Source: Viscum album (lineage: Eukaryota > Streptophyta > Magnoliopsida > Santalales > Viscaceae). Taken from it: a DNA stretch of 64,000 bases. Made by a program: the position numbers and the translations under genes. This document shows, one piece after another, positions 1 through 12,005 of this stretch. Each line of letters starts with the position of its first letter. Position 1 is the first letter of the stretch. The stretch is taken from positions 1,021,033,343 to 1,021,097,342 of the forward strand of contig OY728159.1 in NCBI GenBank assembly GCA_963277665.1. The letters are read 5' to 3'. The notes beneath the pieces are model-generated. The model was not told the origin of the DNA and did not search any database. It saw only the letters and a list, made by a program, of their open reading frames with translations.

Positions 1-1267
1 CCAAGTTGTTCATTATTAATATATATAGCTTTATCTAAGTCATTTTTCCTTACCTTAGTTTTTTAGTAACATTATATCAATTAATAATATAGTATTTGTT
101 TTAAAAACTCAATTATGTCAATTTTGACACTATTTAGTATTTGTTTTTTTAAAATAATAACAACAGTATCACTTAGAAAAAAATTATTTAATCAACCCTA
201 ACATGTAATATTAACTAGAAAATTAGTTTAATTCAAAAAAAGTCTCAAATTACATTTATTTGGATATTTATAATATCAATTATTTTATTCTTTCATTAAT
301 AAGGTAATTACTACATCATCATTGTGTCATAAATAAATTTAATTATTTAGCATCTACAAATTATAAATAAAATACCATTATGTAGTAAATGTTTTTACCT
401 CTCTAGTGAATATTTATTATCAATTTCATCTTATTTATAACCCTATATTAAAAATGGTTTAGTTATTAAACATTGAATTTAACTATTTTAACTATTCTTT
501 AAATAAAATAATAATAAATGTCCTAATCTAATACAAGTAGACCAAAGGGGGTCATATTTTATTCTTAATGTTTCTTCTGGTCGAATTACACTTATCCAAT
601 AGAATTAGGACATATTTTAGGGTAAATATGATATCATTTTTACCCTTAATTACCCTATTTGTTTTTAACTATGGTAAATAAAAGTCAAAAGTTACTATTC
701 ACCAAAATTATTTTTATCTTATTGAACCACATTTTACTTACTGATATCAACCGTATCTCTTAGATTTTTGAAATTCAACTCACAAAAGTGGTAAAATTAT
801 GTTTTATGCAAATTTGAAAATGCTCCTAGGAGGTGGTAAATGACGGTAAAAAGTTCAATAAAATTTATATATATCTAAACTTATTATAAAATGACTCTAA
901 TGAATTACATTGGACTTGTATAGGTATTATGTATCTATTTTGACCTAAAATAAATTAATATAAAATAAATAATTATTTAAATAAAAACTTCGGTTTTAAC
1001 CATTAACGCGGTGTTTTTCACTATTCATCAAAAATTGAAATTTTTCAGAAAAATACCAAAAATTCACCCTAAACTAATTTCGATATTACTAAACCAAAAA
1101 TGGAGTCCATTTTGAAAAATAAAATTTATAAAATTTTAAAAAGCATGTATTACTATTCATAACAGCCAGATTGATTGGTTGTGGTGTGTTTGAACTCGAA
1201 GTTGTGTACAACACAAGATATTGTATTGTTCAAGGGGAAACATACTGTGGAATATTAGGGTGTTACG
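1..1267 (-). mobile_element. Ty3-A chromovirus 3' LTR (partial, left edge of window)
   Basis: AT-rich non-coding block that aligns along its whole length with 44321-45589 in the same orientation. Both copies share the inner boundary motif GGTGTTAC; here the last base pair is CG, where the other copy ends in the expected CA. Read on the minus strand the LTR starts about TGTAACACC, the usual start of plant Ty3 LTRs. A polypurine tract lies directly outside it (1268-1280) and the pol gene follows, so this is the 3' LTR of a minus-strand element. The remaining part, about 2.4 kb judging from the other LTR, lies beyond the window. The two copies differ by many substitutions and small indels, so the insertion is not recent. 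Confidence 0.85.
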
Positions 1268-1280
1268 TTCTCTCCTCCTT
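1268..1280 (-). promoter_or_regulatory. Polypurine tract of Ty3-A
   Basis: On the minus strand this reads AAGGAGGAGAGAA, an uninterrupted purine run immediately before the 3' LTR. This is where plus-strand DNA synthesis is primed in LTR retrotransposons. It fixes the orientation of the element and the LTR boundary. Confidence 0.8.
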
Positions 1281-3864
1281 AAAATAATTTTGACCACAAA
1301 ATTTCTAAAATATTACTGCATAAAAATATTCAGGTGGTTCTTCATCATTAGTTCCTCGGGTTACCACGTTGCCTCTTCCATCTTATGGTTTCTCCATAGA
1401 ACTTTTACCAGACGAGTCATCCGGTTTCTCAGCATTTGTTCTCTTGTATCAATAATTTCAACAGGATCTTCATAATAAGACAAATCAAGTTACAGTTCAA
1501 TTTCCTCATAGGTGAGTACATGCATTGGGTCTGACATGTATTTTCTCAACAGTGATACGTGTAACACAATGTGAACTTTGGAAAGACTAGGCAGCATTTC
1601 CAAATGGTAAGCTACAGCCCCAATTCATTCTAGATTTTTGAAAGGTCTGATATACCTGGGACTTAGTTTACCCTTCTTACCAAAACATATAACACCCTTC
1701 CATGGAGATACCTTCAAGAAAACACGGTATCCTACTAGAAATTCCAAGTGCTTCCTTCGGTTATTGACATTGATCTTCTGCCTACTTTGAGATGTTTTGA
1801 TGTGGGTTTGGATAACCTTTACCTTTTCCATCGTTTCCTCAACATGTTCTGGGCCTATGATTTTTCTTTCACCAATATCATCCCTTCAAGTTGGCATGTG
1901 AAATCTCTTTATGTATAATGCTTCATATGGTTCCATCTAAATACTTGAAGAGAATCTATTGTTTTAGGAAAATTCTACCAGAGGTAAATATTGATCCCAC
2001 ATACCTTGAACGTCAGGTGAGAAGGATCTCAACATGTCTTCTAAGGTTTTAATAGTATGTTCTGATTGTCCATTGGTTTGAGGGTGGTAGGCAGTGCTCA
2101 AACGAAGTTCAGTATCTAGGGATCTCTGAAGACATTTTCATAATCTTGATGTAAAATGGGGATCGCAATCAGAAACAATCGATAGGGGTACTCCATAAAG
2201 TATTACCACATCATAAATATATATTCTTGCCATACGTTCAAGTGGTAAATATTCTCTTAGAGCAAGAAAATGTGATGACTTGGTAAGACGATCAATAATG
2301 ACCCATATTGCATCATTCCTTCTAGGAGTCTTTGGTATCCCCATGAAAAAGTCCATCGTAATATTATCCCATTTACACTCAGGTATGTGAAGAGGTTTCA
2401 TGGCTCTTCTAGGTTGTTGCCTTCCAACTTTCACTTGTTGACAAACCATACATCTTGACACAAAATCAACAATATCCCTCTTCATGTTGTCCCACCAAAA
2501 ATGTTCTTTCAAATCTCTATACATCTTGGTGCTCCCAGGGTGTATAGATAAATTATAGCTATGAGCATCATCCAACAATTCCCTTTCTAGATCAAGTATG
2601 TTAGGAACACAAAGTCTCTTCCCAAATTTAAAAATTACATCTTCAAAAATGAAGTCACTCAATCTCTCATCATTCACACCTTTAATCATCTTTTGAAACT
2701 CCTCATCATCATTCTTATAACTCTTTATCTTTTTTAGTAAAAATAGTTTTGAAACTATCTGAAAAAGTATTGATGTTTCACCTTCCATGTTTATTATCAT
2801 ATCCATCTTTACTAGATCTATGAAAATAGGATCCCTTTCAACTATCATCTTGTTCAAAACTCCATGATTCTTTCTACTCAAAGTATATTCCACCTTATTT
2901 GCCTTTCCACGGTGGTAGTGTATAGTGCAATCATAATTCATGAGTAGTTCTAGACATCGTCTTTGCCTCATGTTGAGTTCTATTTTTGAGAAAATATACT
3001 TCAAACTCTTGTGATCAGTATAAATCTCACATTTTTCACCATAGAGATAGTGTCACTATATTATCAGAGTAATGATTATAGCTACTAACTCAAGATAATG
3101 AGTAGGATAGTTTTTCTCATGAATTTTTAGCTATTGCGATGCATAGGAAATAACTATATCATTCTACATAAGGACACAACCAAGTCCTTTGTTTGAAGCA
3201 TCACTATAAATAACAAACCTATCATTCCCTGATGGTAGAGTCAAGATAGAAGCATTGACTAATCTTCTCATCATTTCTTCAAAACATTCTTCACACTCTT
3301 TTGTCTAAACAAATTTAACCACGTTACGTGTGAGCTTGGTTAATGGGTTAGTCAACAAGGAAAAATTTTGGACGAAATGTCCATAATAACCGACTAAACC
3401 AATAAAACTATGTACATCATTTATACTTGTTGATGATGGAAATTCTTGTATTTCCTTGGTATTTTAATGATAAACAAATATTCCATCCATAGAGACAATA
3501 TGTCCAAAAAAGAAATCTCCTGAATCCAGAATTCACACTTGCTAAATTTCCAATATAATTGATTTCTTCTAAGAGACCTTCGGATAATGTGCAAGTGATT
3601 TTCAGAATCTTCATAGGTTTTTTAGTATACCAAAATATAATCAATAAATATCACTAAAAGTCACCAAGATACTCCTTGAAAACTCAATTCATTAAATCCA
3701 TGAAGACAGAGGGTGAATTAGTCAATCTAGAAGGCATTACTGTAAACTCATAATGCCCATAACTAGTTCGAAATGCTATTTTGGAATGTCTTCTTTCTTC
3801 GCACACAACTGATGATATCCAGATCGAAGTTCAATCTTTAGAAAATATTGAGATCCATGAAGTT
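1281..3864 (-). pseudogene. Ty3-A pol remnant: RT (3' part), RNase H, integrase, chromodomain
   Basis: On the minus strand, from 3864 down, I can read an RT segment (RSGYHQL), the RT catalytic region as VIFIDYILVY where FIDDILVY is expected (second catalytic Asp changed to Tyr, near 3640), and a decayed RNase H. The integrase zinc finger has [17 protein letters not shown] followed by CMVCQQVK. The integrase core has [25 protein letters not shown] and [10 protein letters not shown], and AYHPQTNGQSEHT follows near 2100. The C-terminal part ends in a chromodomain-like stretch (RLVKVLWRNHKMEEATW, around 1320-1420). The longest open piece is 2138-3004. Stops and frame changes occur throughout. The chromodomain and integrase type point to the Tekay/Del chromovirus lineage. 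The upstream end is cut by insertion of Ty3-B at 3865. Confidence 0.85.
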
Positions 3865-6020
3865 TGTAACATCCCGGCTCCGAAATCAACCCAGAGGCTC
3901 CCCGTACTCGGTTGTTCACATGGCCTCAAGCACATTTCCCCAAACTTTGGAGGCTGTCGACTAGCAGCGAGGGCCTTGGGTGTGATAGTGGGGAAACTAT
4001 GCCCTCATTAGCAGAGTACACAGTGGAAGAGAAACAACAAAATACAAACAATAGAGGAAGAAGTAAATATCCAACAATGGTAAACAGTGGAAGTCCAAAA
4101 CAATAAACTGGAGCACACACACATATATATGAAATGATGTATAATATATATGTCTAGGAAAATAGCTAAACTAGTCACAATGCTGAATACAATACTAATC
4201 CAAAGTGAAAAAGAAAAAAGATAAGCAACTCCTCAACATCGCAAGCCTCGGCTTGGTCCCATGCTCTATTGATCCAATGCAAGTCAAGTACCTGAAGTCG
4301 AAGGGTGCTTTCCCTTATCTACACCTGCAACAATATAATCTGCTTGGGCCCAAAAGCATGACCCAAATAGGGTGTGAGACTAAATCCCAGTAGGCAACCA
4401 CCCGAAGATATGTACCTAATAGTTAGTGAGCATATGGCATGTAATAATACAATAAGTAGTAACAGTAATTAGTAATAGGATGATACACAACAGTAAACAA
4501 TCCACAGATTAACAAGTAGTAGTGAAGTAAATAGGTAACCAAAGACAATAATACCCCTAGGAAGTACTCACTACCATCCCCTCTGGTCCTATCCAAAAAG
4601 TATCGACAACCCTCTGGGTAGTGCACTCAGCCTAACCCCTCTGGTTTGGTCATACGAAATTATAAGACTCTCTAGGGAAGCTCGCTTGGTCAATTCCCCT
4701 TATATTCTAGGGTAGTCATGGACTCTATGAGGAAGATCATGTGGTCTAACCCTCTTATATCCCAAAGGTCTAGAAACTCTCTGAGGTTTTCACTCGGCCA
4801 ATCCTCCTATAGTCTCAAGTCTATCACAGACTCTCTGAGGAAGCTTGCTCGGTCAATTCCTCCTCTAGCCTGGAATGGTTTAAGGAAATTCAGACAAGTA
4901 AAGACTCTCTGAGGAATCACACTCCGTCTAACCACCTATAGTCTATAATATCCAAGACTTTCTGGGAAGATCACTCGGTCTATCCCATGTAGTCTATAAT
5001 TTCCAAGACTCTCTGGGAATCTCACTCAATCTATCCCTTATTGTCTATAGCACCAGGTTCTCATGGTCCCATCCTAGTTAGTGCATAATAATGCTATAAG
5101 GCCAAAGTACACCTACAGAGCTACTTGGTTATCTAGTCTATAGAACAACAAGAATGTCAAGAATATCATTCCATCCTACGGTCATAAGGCATGGAAAATA
5201 GGTATAACAGCCAAAGGCTAACAAGACCCAAAGGTCGTAACAAAAAAAGGCATCTAAAACCTTCCAAGCACAACAATTATCCTAATACAAGATCAAATTA
5301 CCTCTACACAAGAAAACAAGAAAGGCATGAAAACAACAGGGGCAAAATGGTAAACACGCAATACCCTGTTCACGGGTATTGGTTGATATTTTCACATAAA
5401 ACTCAAATACTTTGAAAGGTAAGGCACACACCACCAACTTGGATGCTAGGAGATCAATATACTTTGACCACGAGGCCTGATTCTCCTTATAACGACATAG
5501 ATCTACAAAGATGCACAAAACGTTCAACCCACAATATCTTAAGAAAGAGGGGAAATCATGGAATGAAACTCAAGAAGAAGGAAGAGCTCACCGCTTCAGT
5601 TGCAATGCAATCAACGATAGTCGATTCGACAAACAGACAGAGGCTCGGGGGCTCGAAGGATGTTCACGGCTGTACCGATGCTCCCGGTCGAAGAACCTGG
5701 ATAAGAAGAGGATTCTTTCGATTAGGCATGACCCTAGTTAGTTTAATGAAAAAAAGAAAATACACCACATGTAATTTTGAGGTACACGGAGTGTACTTGG
5801 ATTTTCCATACTCCTCTTTAAGCGGCCTCCATGTTTCCCCTACACACCGTGTGTGTGGCCCAGATATGGCCAGCACATGGTCTCGCATGACATCAATGTA
5901 CACGGTGTGTACTTATAAAGTACACGATGTGTATTTTGAAAATTTCCAGATTCTCCTCTTTTTCTCAAAAACTCCAGAAAAGGGAAAAACATACCTGATA
6001 AGAATGTCTGGGTTCTTACA
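3865..6020 (-). repeat. Ty3-B 3' LTR
   Basis: About 2.16 kb, bounded by TGTAACATCCC on the left and CTTACA on the right. Positions 3865 to about 4905 match the right LTR at 12006-13045 almost continuously. The rest (4906-6020) has no partner because that side is deleted. It contains a degenerate tandem repeat (4660-5045) and, near 5785-5935, short palindromes of the type ACACGGTGTGT. Short reading frames in it have no protein meaning that I can see. Confidence 0.88.
4660..5045. repeat. Degenerate tandem repeat inside Ty3-B LTR
   Basis: Repeats of about 50-60 bp, each carrying a version of GACTCTCTGAGGAAG followed by CTCGGTCAATTCCTCCTATA. Six to eight copies can be followed with increasing divergence. 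A shorter version is present in the right LTR (about 12800-13010), so the repeat was in the LTR before insertion. Confidence 0.7.
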
Positions 6021-6033
6021 AACTTACCCCCTT
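6021..6033 (-). promoter_or_regulatory. Polypurine tract of Ty3-B
   Basis: Reads AAGGGGGTAAGTT on the minus strand directly before the LTR start TGTAAGAACC. It is purine-rich with two interrupting pyrimidines near the LTR. Confidence 0.65.
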
Positions 6034-6099
6034 AAGGAAATTCATCCCTGAATTTCCCTAGTGCGGCATAGAAGAGAAAACCCCAAACAACTCCGGCTA

Positions 6100-9000
6100 C
6101 TACGATCGTACATCAACCTCACTCTCCCAAGTCTCATCCTGTACTCGCTCGTGCTGTCATAGCACCCATATCAGAGGAACAGACCAGCCACAGAGAACCA
6201 TCTTACTATGATCAACAATCCAGATAGGATGCTACTCAAATGATGCATTCGCTTTGAGATCAACCTTCTCAGGTTGAAAGACATGAGACAGGTCTAAAAA
6301 GTAACGTCGGAGCTGAGAAATGTGGAAGACGTCGTTCATAGCTCAGTACCTCTAAGGTAACTGCAACCAATAAGAAACTGACCCAACTCTCTACAAAACC
6401 TCAAAAGTCCCCATGTACCTCGGTGAAAGCTTACCCTGTCCTTGAATCCTTTTGTTTCCTATCCTCGGCGAGACACACAAGAAAACATGATCCCCGACCT
6501 CGAACTCCAGAGGTCGTCTCCGCTGATTAGCATAAGACTTCTGTCGAGATTATGCAGTAGCCATCCTCTTCTGAATCAACTCTATCTGCTCTGAGGTCTC
6601 CTGAACAAGATGAGGTCCCAGCAAGGTTGCCTCTCCTACCTCCAGCCAGCATAAAGGTGATCTGCATGGCCTACCATACGAGGCTTCATAAGGTGAAATC
6701 TGAATAGTCGCCTGAAAACTGTTGTTATAGGCAAACTCCACAAGAGGTATATGCTTCCCCCAAGAACCTCTAAAGTCCATAATGAAAGCTATGAGAATAT
6801 AATCAAGCACCTGTATCGTGCGCTCGGACTGGCCATCTGTTTGGGGATGGTATGATGTATTTAAAAGTACCTGTGTACCCAAAGCCTTCTGAATACTCTA
6901 CCAGAACCGAGAAGTAAAACACGCATCCCTATCTGAAACAATGGAGTGTGGAACTCCATGTAGACGTAAAACCTCACGGATGTACAAACATCCCAGATCA
7001 TCAACACTAAAGTTCTCCTTGATCGGAAAGAAGTGAGAAACCTTTGTAAGTTTATCGATGACTACCCAAACAACATCATTCCCTCGAGGTGACCTCGGCA
7101 ACCCGGTCGTGAAGTCCATTGCGACATCGTTCCATTTCTACTACGGAATGGGTAACTAGTGTAAAAGACCTACTGGTTACCAATGATCCGATTTCACCTA
7201 CTGACATGTAGAACATATCATAATGAAACTAGCAACATCTCTATTCAAACCTGGCCACCAATACTAGTGATGAAGATCTCGATACATCTTGTTGACACCA
7301 GGATGGACTGCCCAAATAGCGAAACGAAAATCCTGCATCAGCTCCTCGCATATGTCTGCTGGCACCCATACGCGTCCCTGGAAGCACAAGATCTCGTCCT
7401 CACCCATAGTCCATCTAGAAAGAGGGTCCTCTCCTGAAACATTCTCCCACAGGACTAGGACTTCTGAGTTTGATAGTTTCCTCATCCGTACCCAATCAAG
7501 AAGTGTAGATGTAACAACTGCAAAAGATAGGCAAGTCTATCCCTATATATCGTGCACCTCCAAATGCATCTTAGAGAAAAAAACCATTAGATGCCACTCA
7601 CTTCTAGACTCTTTAACTTCCTGTATCTAAGTTCTCTTGCTTAGCACATATGAAACTGCATTGCCCTTCCCAGGCGTATAGGCAAGCTCAAAGTTGAAGG
7701 ACTAAAGATACTCGACCCACCTGCGTTGTCTCAAATTCAGGTCCCGCTGAGTGAAGATGTATTTGAGAATTTTGTGGTCGGTGAAAACCACAAAGTGTTC
7801 TCCCAAAATATAGTGTCTCCAACAGTGTAAGGCATGAACAACAGCTGCTAACTCCAGATCGTGAATTGGGTAGTTCCTCTCATGTGGCTTCAACTGCCGA
7901 GACCCATATGCAACAACTCCATCTTCCTGCATAAGCATAGATCCTTGTACAATACCTGATGCATCACAGTAAACAGTATATCTCTTTCCCAGATTTGGAA
8001 ATACTAGTATCGGTGCTGACATCAACCTCCCTTTCAGCTCATGAAAGGCTGAATCACAGGAATATGACCATAATAACTTCACCCCTTTTTTGGCCAGACC
8101 TGTCATCAGTGCTGCAAGGCATGAAAAGTCCTGTAAGAAATGCCTATAGTATCCATCCATCCCTAGAAAACTCCACACCTTAAAGAAATTCTTCGGCTGT
8201 TCCCAGGAAACTACAGATGTCACTTTATCTGGGTCTACTGATACTCCTGCCTCTGAGATAACGTGACCCAGGAAGTGAATCTGATCCATCCAAAACTGGC
8301 ATTTCAAGAGCTTAGAATATAATTGATGCTCTCTCAGTGCACTCAAAATGATCTCAACATAGTTATCATGGACGTGTCGAGTGTGATAGTACACCAAGAT
8401 ATCATCCACGAAGACCACGAAGAAGGAATCCAAGTATGGATGGAAAACTCGGTTCATCAGCGCCATGAAAACTGCTGGCACGTTTGTGAGACTAAACGGC
8501 ATGACCATATACTCCTAGAGACCATACCGGCTCATGAAGGATGTCAGAGGTATATCTTATGGTCTAACGTGCAACTGATGATATCCGGATCTCAAGTCAA
8601 TCTTCAAGAACACTCGGGCTCCTCGAAGCTGATCGAAGAGGTCATCGATCCTTAGCAAGGGATATCAGTTCTTGGCCGCCAACTGGTTCAACTTACGATA
8701 ATCCACACAAAGTCGAAGGGTACCGTCTGCCTTATTTGCAAAAAGGACAGGCGAACCCCAAGGAGAAATACTAGGTCGGACAAAACCCTTTTCCCGCAAC
8801 TCCTCCAATGGCTTCTTGAGCTTCTGAAACTCAGGTGTAGCCATCCTATAAGGAGGAATGGACACAGGTGAAACTCCTAGAACGAGCTCAATCGAGAAGT
8901 CTACCTCACGCTCTGGAGGCAAACCTAAAAAGTCCTCTGGAAAGAAATATATGAAACGATCCACCACTGGAGGAAAGTCTAACTGTGAAGTCCCTTTTCC

Positions 9001-9559
9001 ATCCAGATAAAGATGAGAAATATGGGTTGTGACTTCTCCTAGCCCATGATTCTTGGGTCCTACTCGACTTTCCTGGACATCCCACTCACCTCTATAAAGG
9101 AAGGATTCACCCTCTAGTGATACAAAACTCACTCTGCGATGATAGAAGTCGACGAATGCCTGAAAGGGAACTATCCAATCCATCTTGAGAATGACATCAT
9201 AACTCGTCATCACTAGGAAATAGTGGTCCCATAAGAAGTGACACCCTGAAACCTCAATAGGACACTCTCTGCATTGATGTACGCCAACTGCTATGGTCCC
9301 CAACAGTGGTTCTAAAGTCAAAGTACTCGTAGAGGAAACGATACAGATCCTAAGGCTCTCCACAACAGCAATGGAGATAAAGCTATGTGTAGCACTATTA
9401 TCGAAAAGAGTTTAAGATAAAACTGAGGCTACTAAGACCGTACCTTGAACTGTAGAAGGGTCGGGATCCTACTCCTAAAGGGTCTTCTCCATAGCGAAAC
9501 TCTGGCCTGTACCATGGCCCTGCGCCCTTGGCTGACCACTCAAAGCTGATCCACTCGGT
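6100..9559 (-). pseudogene. Ty3-B pol: protease, RT, RNase H, integrase, chromodomain (inactivated)
   Basis: Read from 9559 down on the minus strand. The protease active site near 9385-9400 is [10 protein letters not shown], where families have D-S/T-G-A, so the catalytic glycine is lost. RT follows in two open pieces, 8665-9363 ([24 protein letters not shown]) and 7702-8508 (VMPFSLTN, FVDDILVY with both catalytic Asp kept). RNase H is in the second piece (YTVYCDASG, YPIHDLELAAVVHAL, FTDHKILKYIF). The integrase zinc finger (HPGVNKMYRDLHH, then CSTCQ) is at 7150-7485, the core ([32 protein letters not shown]) at 6550-7119, and a chromodomain-like tail (WELESE-type motif seen as DETWESEVDVRS) ends at 6100. 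At least six in-frame stops or frame changes separate the pieces. Confidence 0.9.
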
Positions 9560-10689
9560 TGTCACTGGTAACCTGGTGACTAACCACCATGGCCGCGACC
9601 TCCACCTCGGCCCGAATGGCCAGAAGAACTCCAGTTCTCAGGCTGGTGAGAAACTGGCGATACATATCTTATACACAGGGTCATAAAAGAACCCCTACCA
9701 CTAGCTATAGGTGAGAAGATATGACAAAAAAGCTGAAGATGGCCCATCATGCCAGAAGATTGGCACTCCATCCAGTCTCTCTGGCACAGAGGCCTAGTAT
9801 TTCTGCTCCTACCACACTGGTAGCACACAACCTGGCTACCTGAAGATACATTCTACCTACTCTGATCTCCTCGAGCAGACTTCCTATGGTGCTTCCTGCT
9901 ATAAGTAGGGGGAACATTGACTCTGGATGTCAAACCGCCCTGGCCCACTACTCTAGAATCTCTCAGATTGCACTCAGTGACTAGTGCCTGGTTGACGATA
10001 GATGATATCGAATTAAACCTGAAGATATTCACCTGGGAGAAGATCTCCTGACTGAGACTGTCCTCAAACTTCCTAGCAAGGAATAACTCATCACCTGATG
10101 GAATTGGTTTGAAATGCTGCAGCTCGGAAAAGCAAGACACATACTACATAACAGAAAGAGTACCCTACTCGAGAATCATAAACTCCCTGGCTCAGTCAGC
10201 CCTCAATGTCTCCAGATAAAATTAATCATAGAAGATGTGTTGAAACTGATCCCAAGTCATACTCTGCTGGCGCCCTGACTGTGAGATCACCTCCCACCAC
10301 CTCTTGGCAGTGTCTTGGAGCATATAAGTAGCAAGCGTTACCCTTTTCCCTGGAGGTATCACCAGATGCTCGAATATCGTCAGCGTAGACTCTAGACACG
10401 ACTCTGCAGCCTGGGGTCCTCCAGCACCTAAGAATGTAGGAGGATGTTGCTACTGGAAAACCCGTGACAACTCAGTCATCGATGGAGCAAGAGGCAGGGC
10501 TCTATGAAAGGTCTGCATCACCCTCAAGAAGTCCTCCATGAACTATGCATTGGTGCCTGTAATGGGTATACCTGCTGGTGCCAAGGCCGTCATAGTATGA
10601 GGATCTGCAGGAGGTCCTTGATCGGCCATATCTGGTGTCTGATCACCATTTTACAGCTGACGTAAAAGCGGAGGACGTCTCGGAGGCAT
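9560..10689 (-). pseudogene. Ty3-B gag (capsid and nucleocapsid), broken
   Basis: An ATG at 10689 opens MPPRRPPLLRQL, followed at once by an in-frame stop. Downstream the retrotransposon gag core is clear: LGAGGPQAAESCLESTL, LATYMLQDTAKRWWE and SMTWDQFQHIFYD. The open piece 9853-10140 holds the capsid end (FEDSLSQEI). The nucleocapsid at 9580-9828 has a zinc-knuckle remnant, CYQCGRSRNTRPLC, in which the usual Gly-His is Arg-Asn, and a second, CQSSGMMGHLQLFC, lacking the second Cys. Both knuckles should therefore no longer bind zinc. Gag lies upstream of pol, as expected for Ty3 elements. Confidence 0.85.
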
Positions 10690-11987
10690 AGCTCTGAAAT
10701 ATAAAAATCACACCTTAGATCAGGATTATCAAGGATAGAGAACACAAGAGTACAAAATGGGAACAGGAGAAAGAAACACTCAAGTTTACTAAACACGACT
10801 ACACGACATGTTCCTTAAGGCCATTAACATGGGTGTGTACTTGAAATCTATTCCACTTCCCGAGTCTCCTTAAACGGCTAACTCCCACTATCCTCTTAAC
10901 CCTAGACTACACAACGTGTTTACTAAGGACACGGTGTGTACTAGATAAGGTTTTAGAGACCCGTGTTGTTAGTTACACGGCCGGCTACATGGCTGACTAT
11001 TACAAGACATGTTCTGAAAAAACACGATGTGTATAGGAGAAGATAACACTGACCTGTGTTGTTCATGACACGGCCGAGTACCTAGAACAAGGCTACACGG
11101 TGTGTTCAAACCCAATACGGTGTGTACCACACGAGCTTCCCCGACCCGTGTTGTTAGTGACATGGTTGGGTACACGGCTCGCTACTACACGGCATGTACC
11201 TACCATACACGGCGTGTTCCTGAAGTCTTCCCACAACCCCGTGTTTCTTCCCACACAGTCAATGAGACAGTTTAAAAACTACATGGCATGTATTCATAAA
11301 TTACACACCGTGTATTCTGGTTTTTTCTGGGCAGTAGCTCAAGACCTGCATCGAAGCCTAGAAAACACTGAAAAACAAACATGGAGGTGCCAAATTTTGA
11401 TCTGTGAGGGCCCATACTTCCTGCAAATCAATGTTTGGAATCTTATACAAGTCATATACCTAAGAAAAAAGTCAATGATCCACCAATTTCTGATTCATGA
11501 GGGCCCATAACACCTCAAGAACCAAAATTTTGTGTTTTTTTAAACAAGGTACAATACAAAATAATTCTCTATCAAACTGCAGGGATTCTATCAAAGCATC
11601 TACCACAACAGCATGCATAATCTACACAACGTCTATCACAACAACATGAAATTTCTAATTCACCCTAGATTGAATGGAAATAATGCATAGAATGTGATTT
11701 CTAACAAGTTCCTATAAGATGAATGAGATGGCATACCCTCATCTCATCGGGTTGCGACATAAATAGAACCACAATAGCAACAACAACAACAGCACAAGTC
11801 ATGTGAATCACTATAGGTGAAATCATATCAACTGTAAAATTTCAAAACCAGAGAACTGTAATAAACGAGGTCGATTGGCTTTTCCCTATACACGGGTTAG
11901 CTTATCCTAGGCACAACTTATTACCAAGTACCGAATCCATCCTATCCCTGGCTAAAGGATCCAAATGGTAAATCTATAGAAAATAAT
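10690..11987 (-). other. Ty3-B leader between gag and primer-binding site
   Basis: Non-coding 1.3 kb between the 5' LTR and gag. Its striking content is the ACACGGTGTGT-type palindrome array (10880-11330). From 11335 to 11540 there are two copies of a GAGGGCCCATA motif about 100 bp apart. The remainder shows nothing recognisable. Confidence 0.6.
10880..11330. repeat. Array of short ACACGG-type palindromes
   Basis: Many imperfect copies of ACACGGTGTGT, ACACGGCCG, ACACGGCATGT and CCCGTGTTGTTAGT in both orientations, spaced roughly 15-30 bp apart. Related units appear in the left LTR at 5785-5935. Several reading frames run through it by chance. I infer a regulatory, packaging or structural role only from its regularity. 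Confidence 0.7.
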
Positions 11988-12000
11988 CCCTTTGATACCA
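11988..12000 (-). promoter_or_regulatory. Primer-binding site of Ty3-B (initiator tRNA-Met type)
   Basis: Minus-strand TGGTATCAAAGGG, close to the plant initiator tRNA-Met primer site TGGTATCAGAGC, five bases inside the 5' LTR. It confirms that the right-hand LTR is the 5' one. Confidence 0.8.
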
Positions 12001-12005
12001 CTTTC

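Noticed and set aside
5191..6051. Open frames up to 202 codons in the Ty3-B LTR
   Set aside because: They fall wholly in the LTR, show no family resemblance, and run across palindromic repeats.
7183..7630. Plus-strand open frames opposite Ty3-B pol (also 7959-8183 and 8323-8655)
   Set aside because: They are antisense to the integrase and RT frames that carry clear motifs.
11988..12000. tRNA gene fragment
   Set aside because: Only the primer-binding motif complementary to a tRNA 3' end is present; no cloverleaf is seen. The same holds for 14275, 16110 and 51190.
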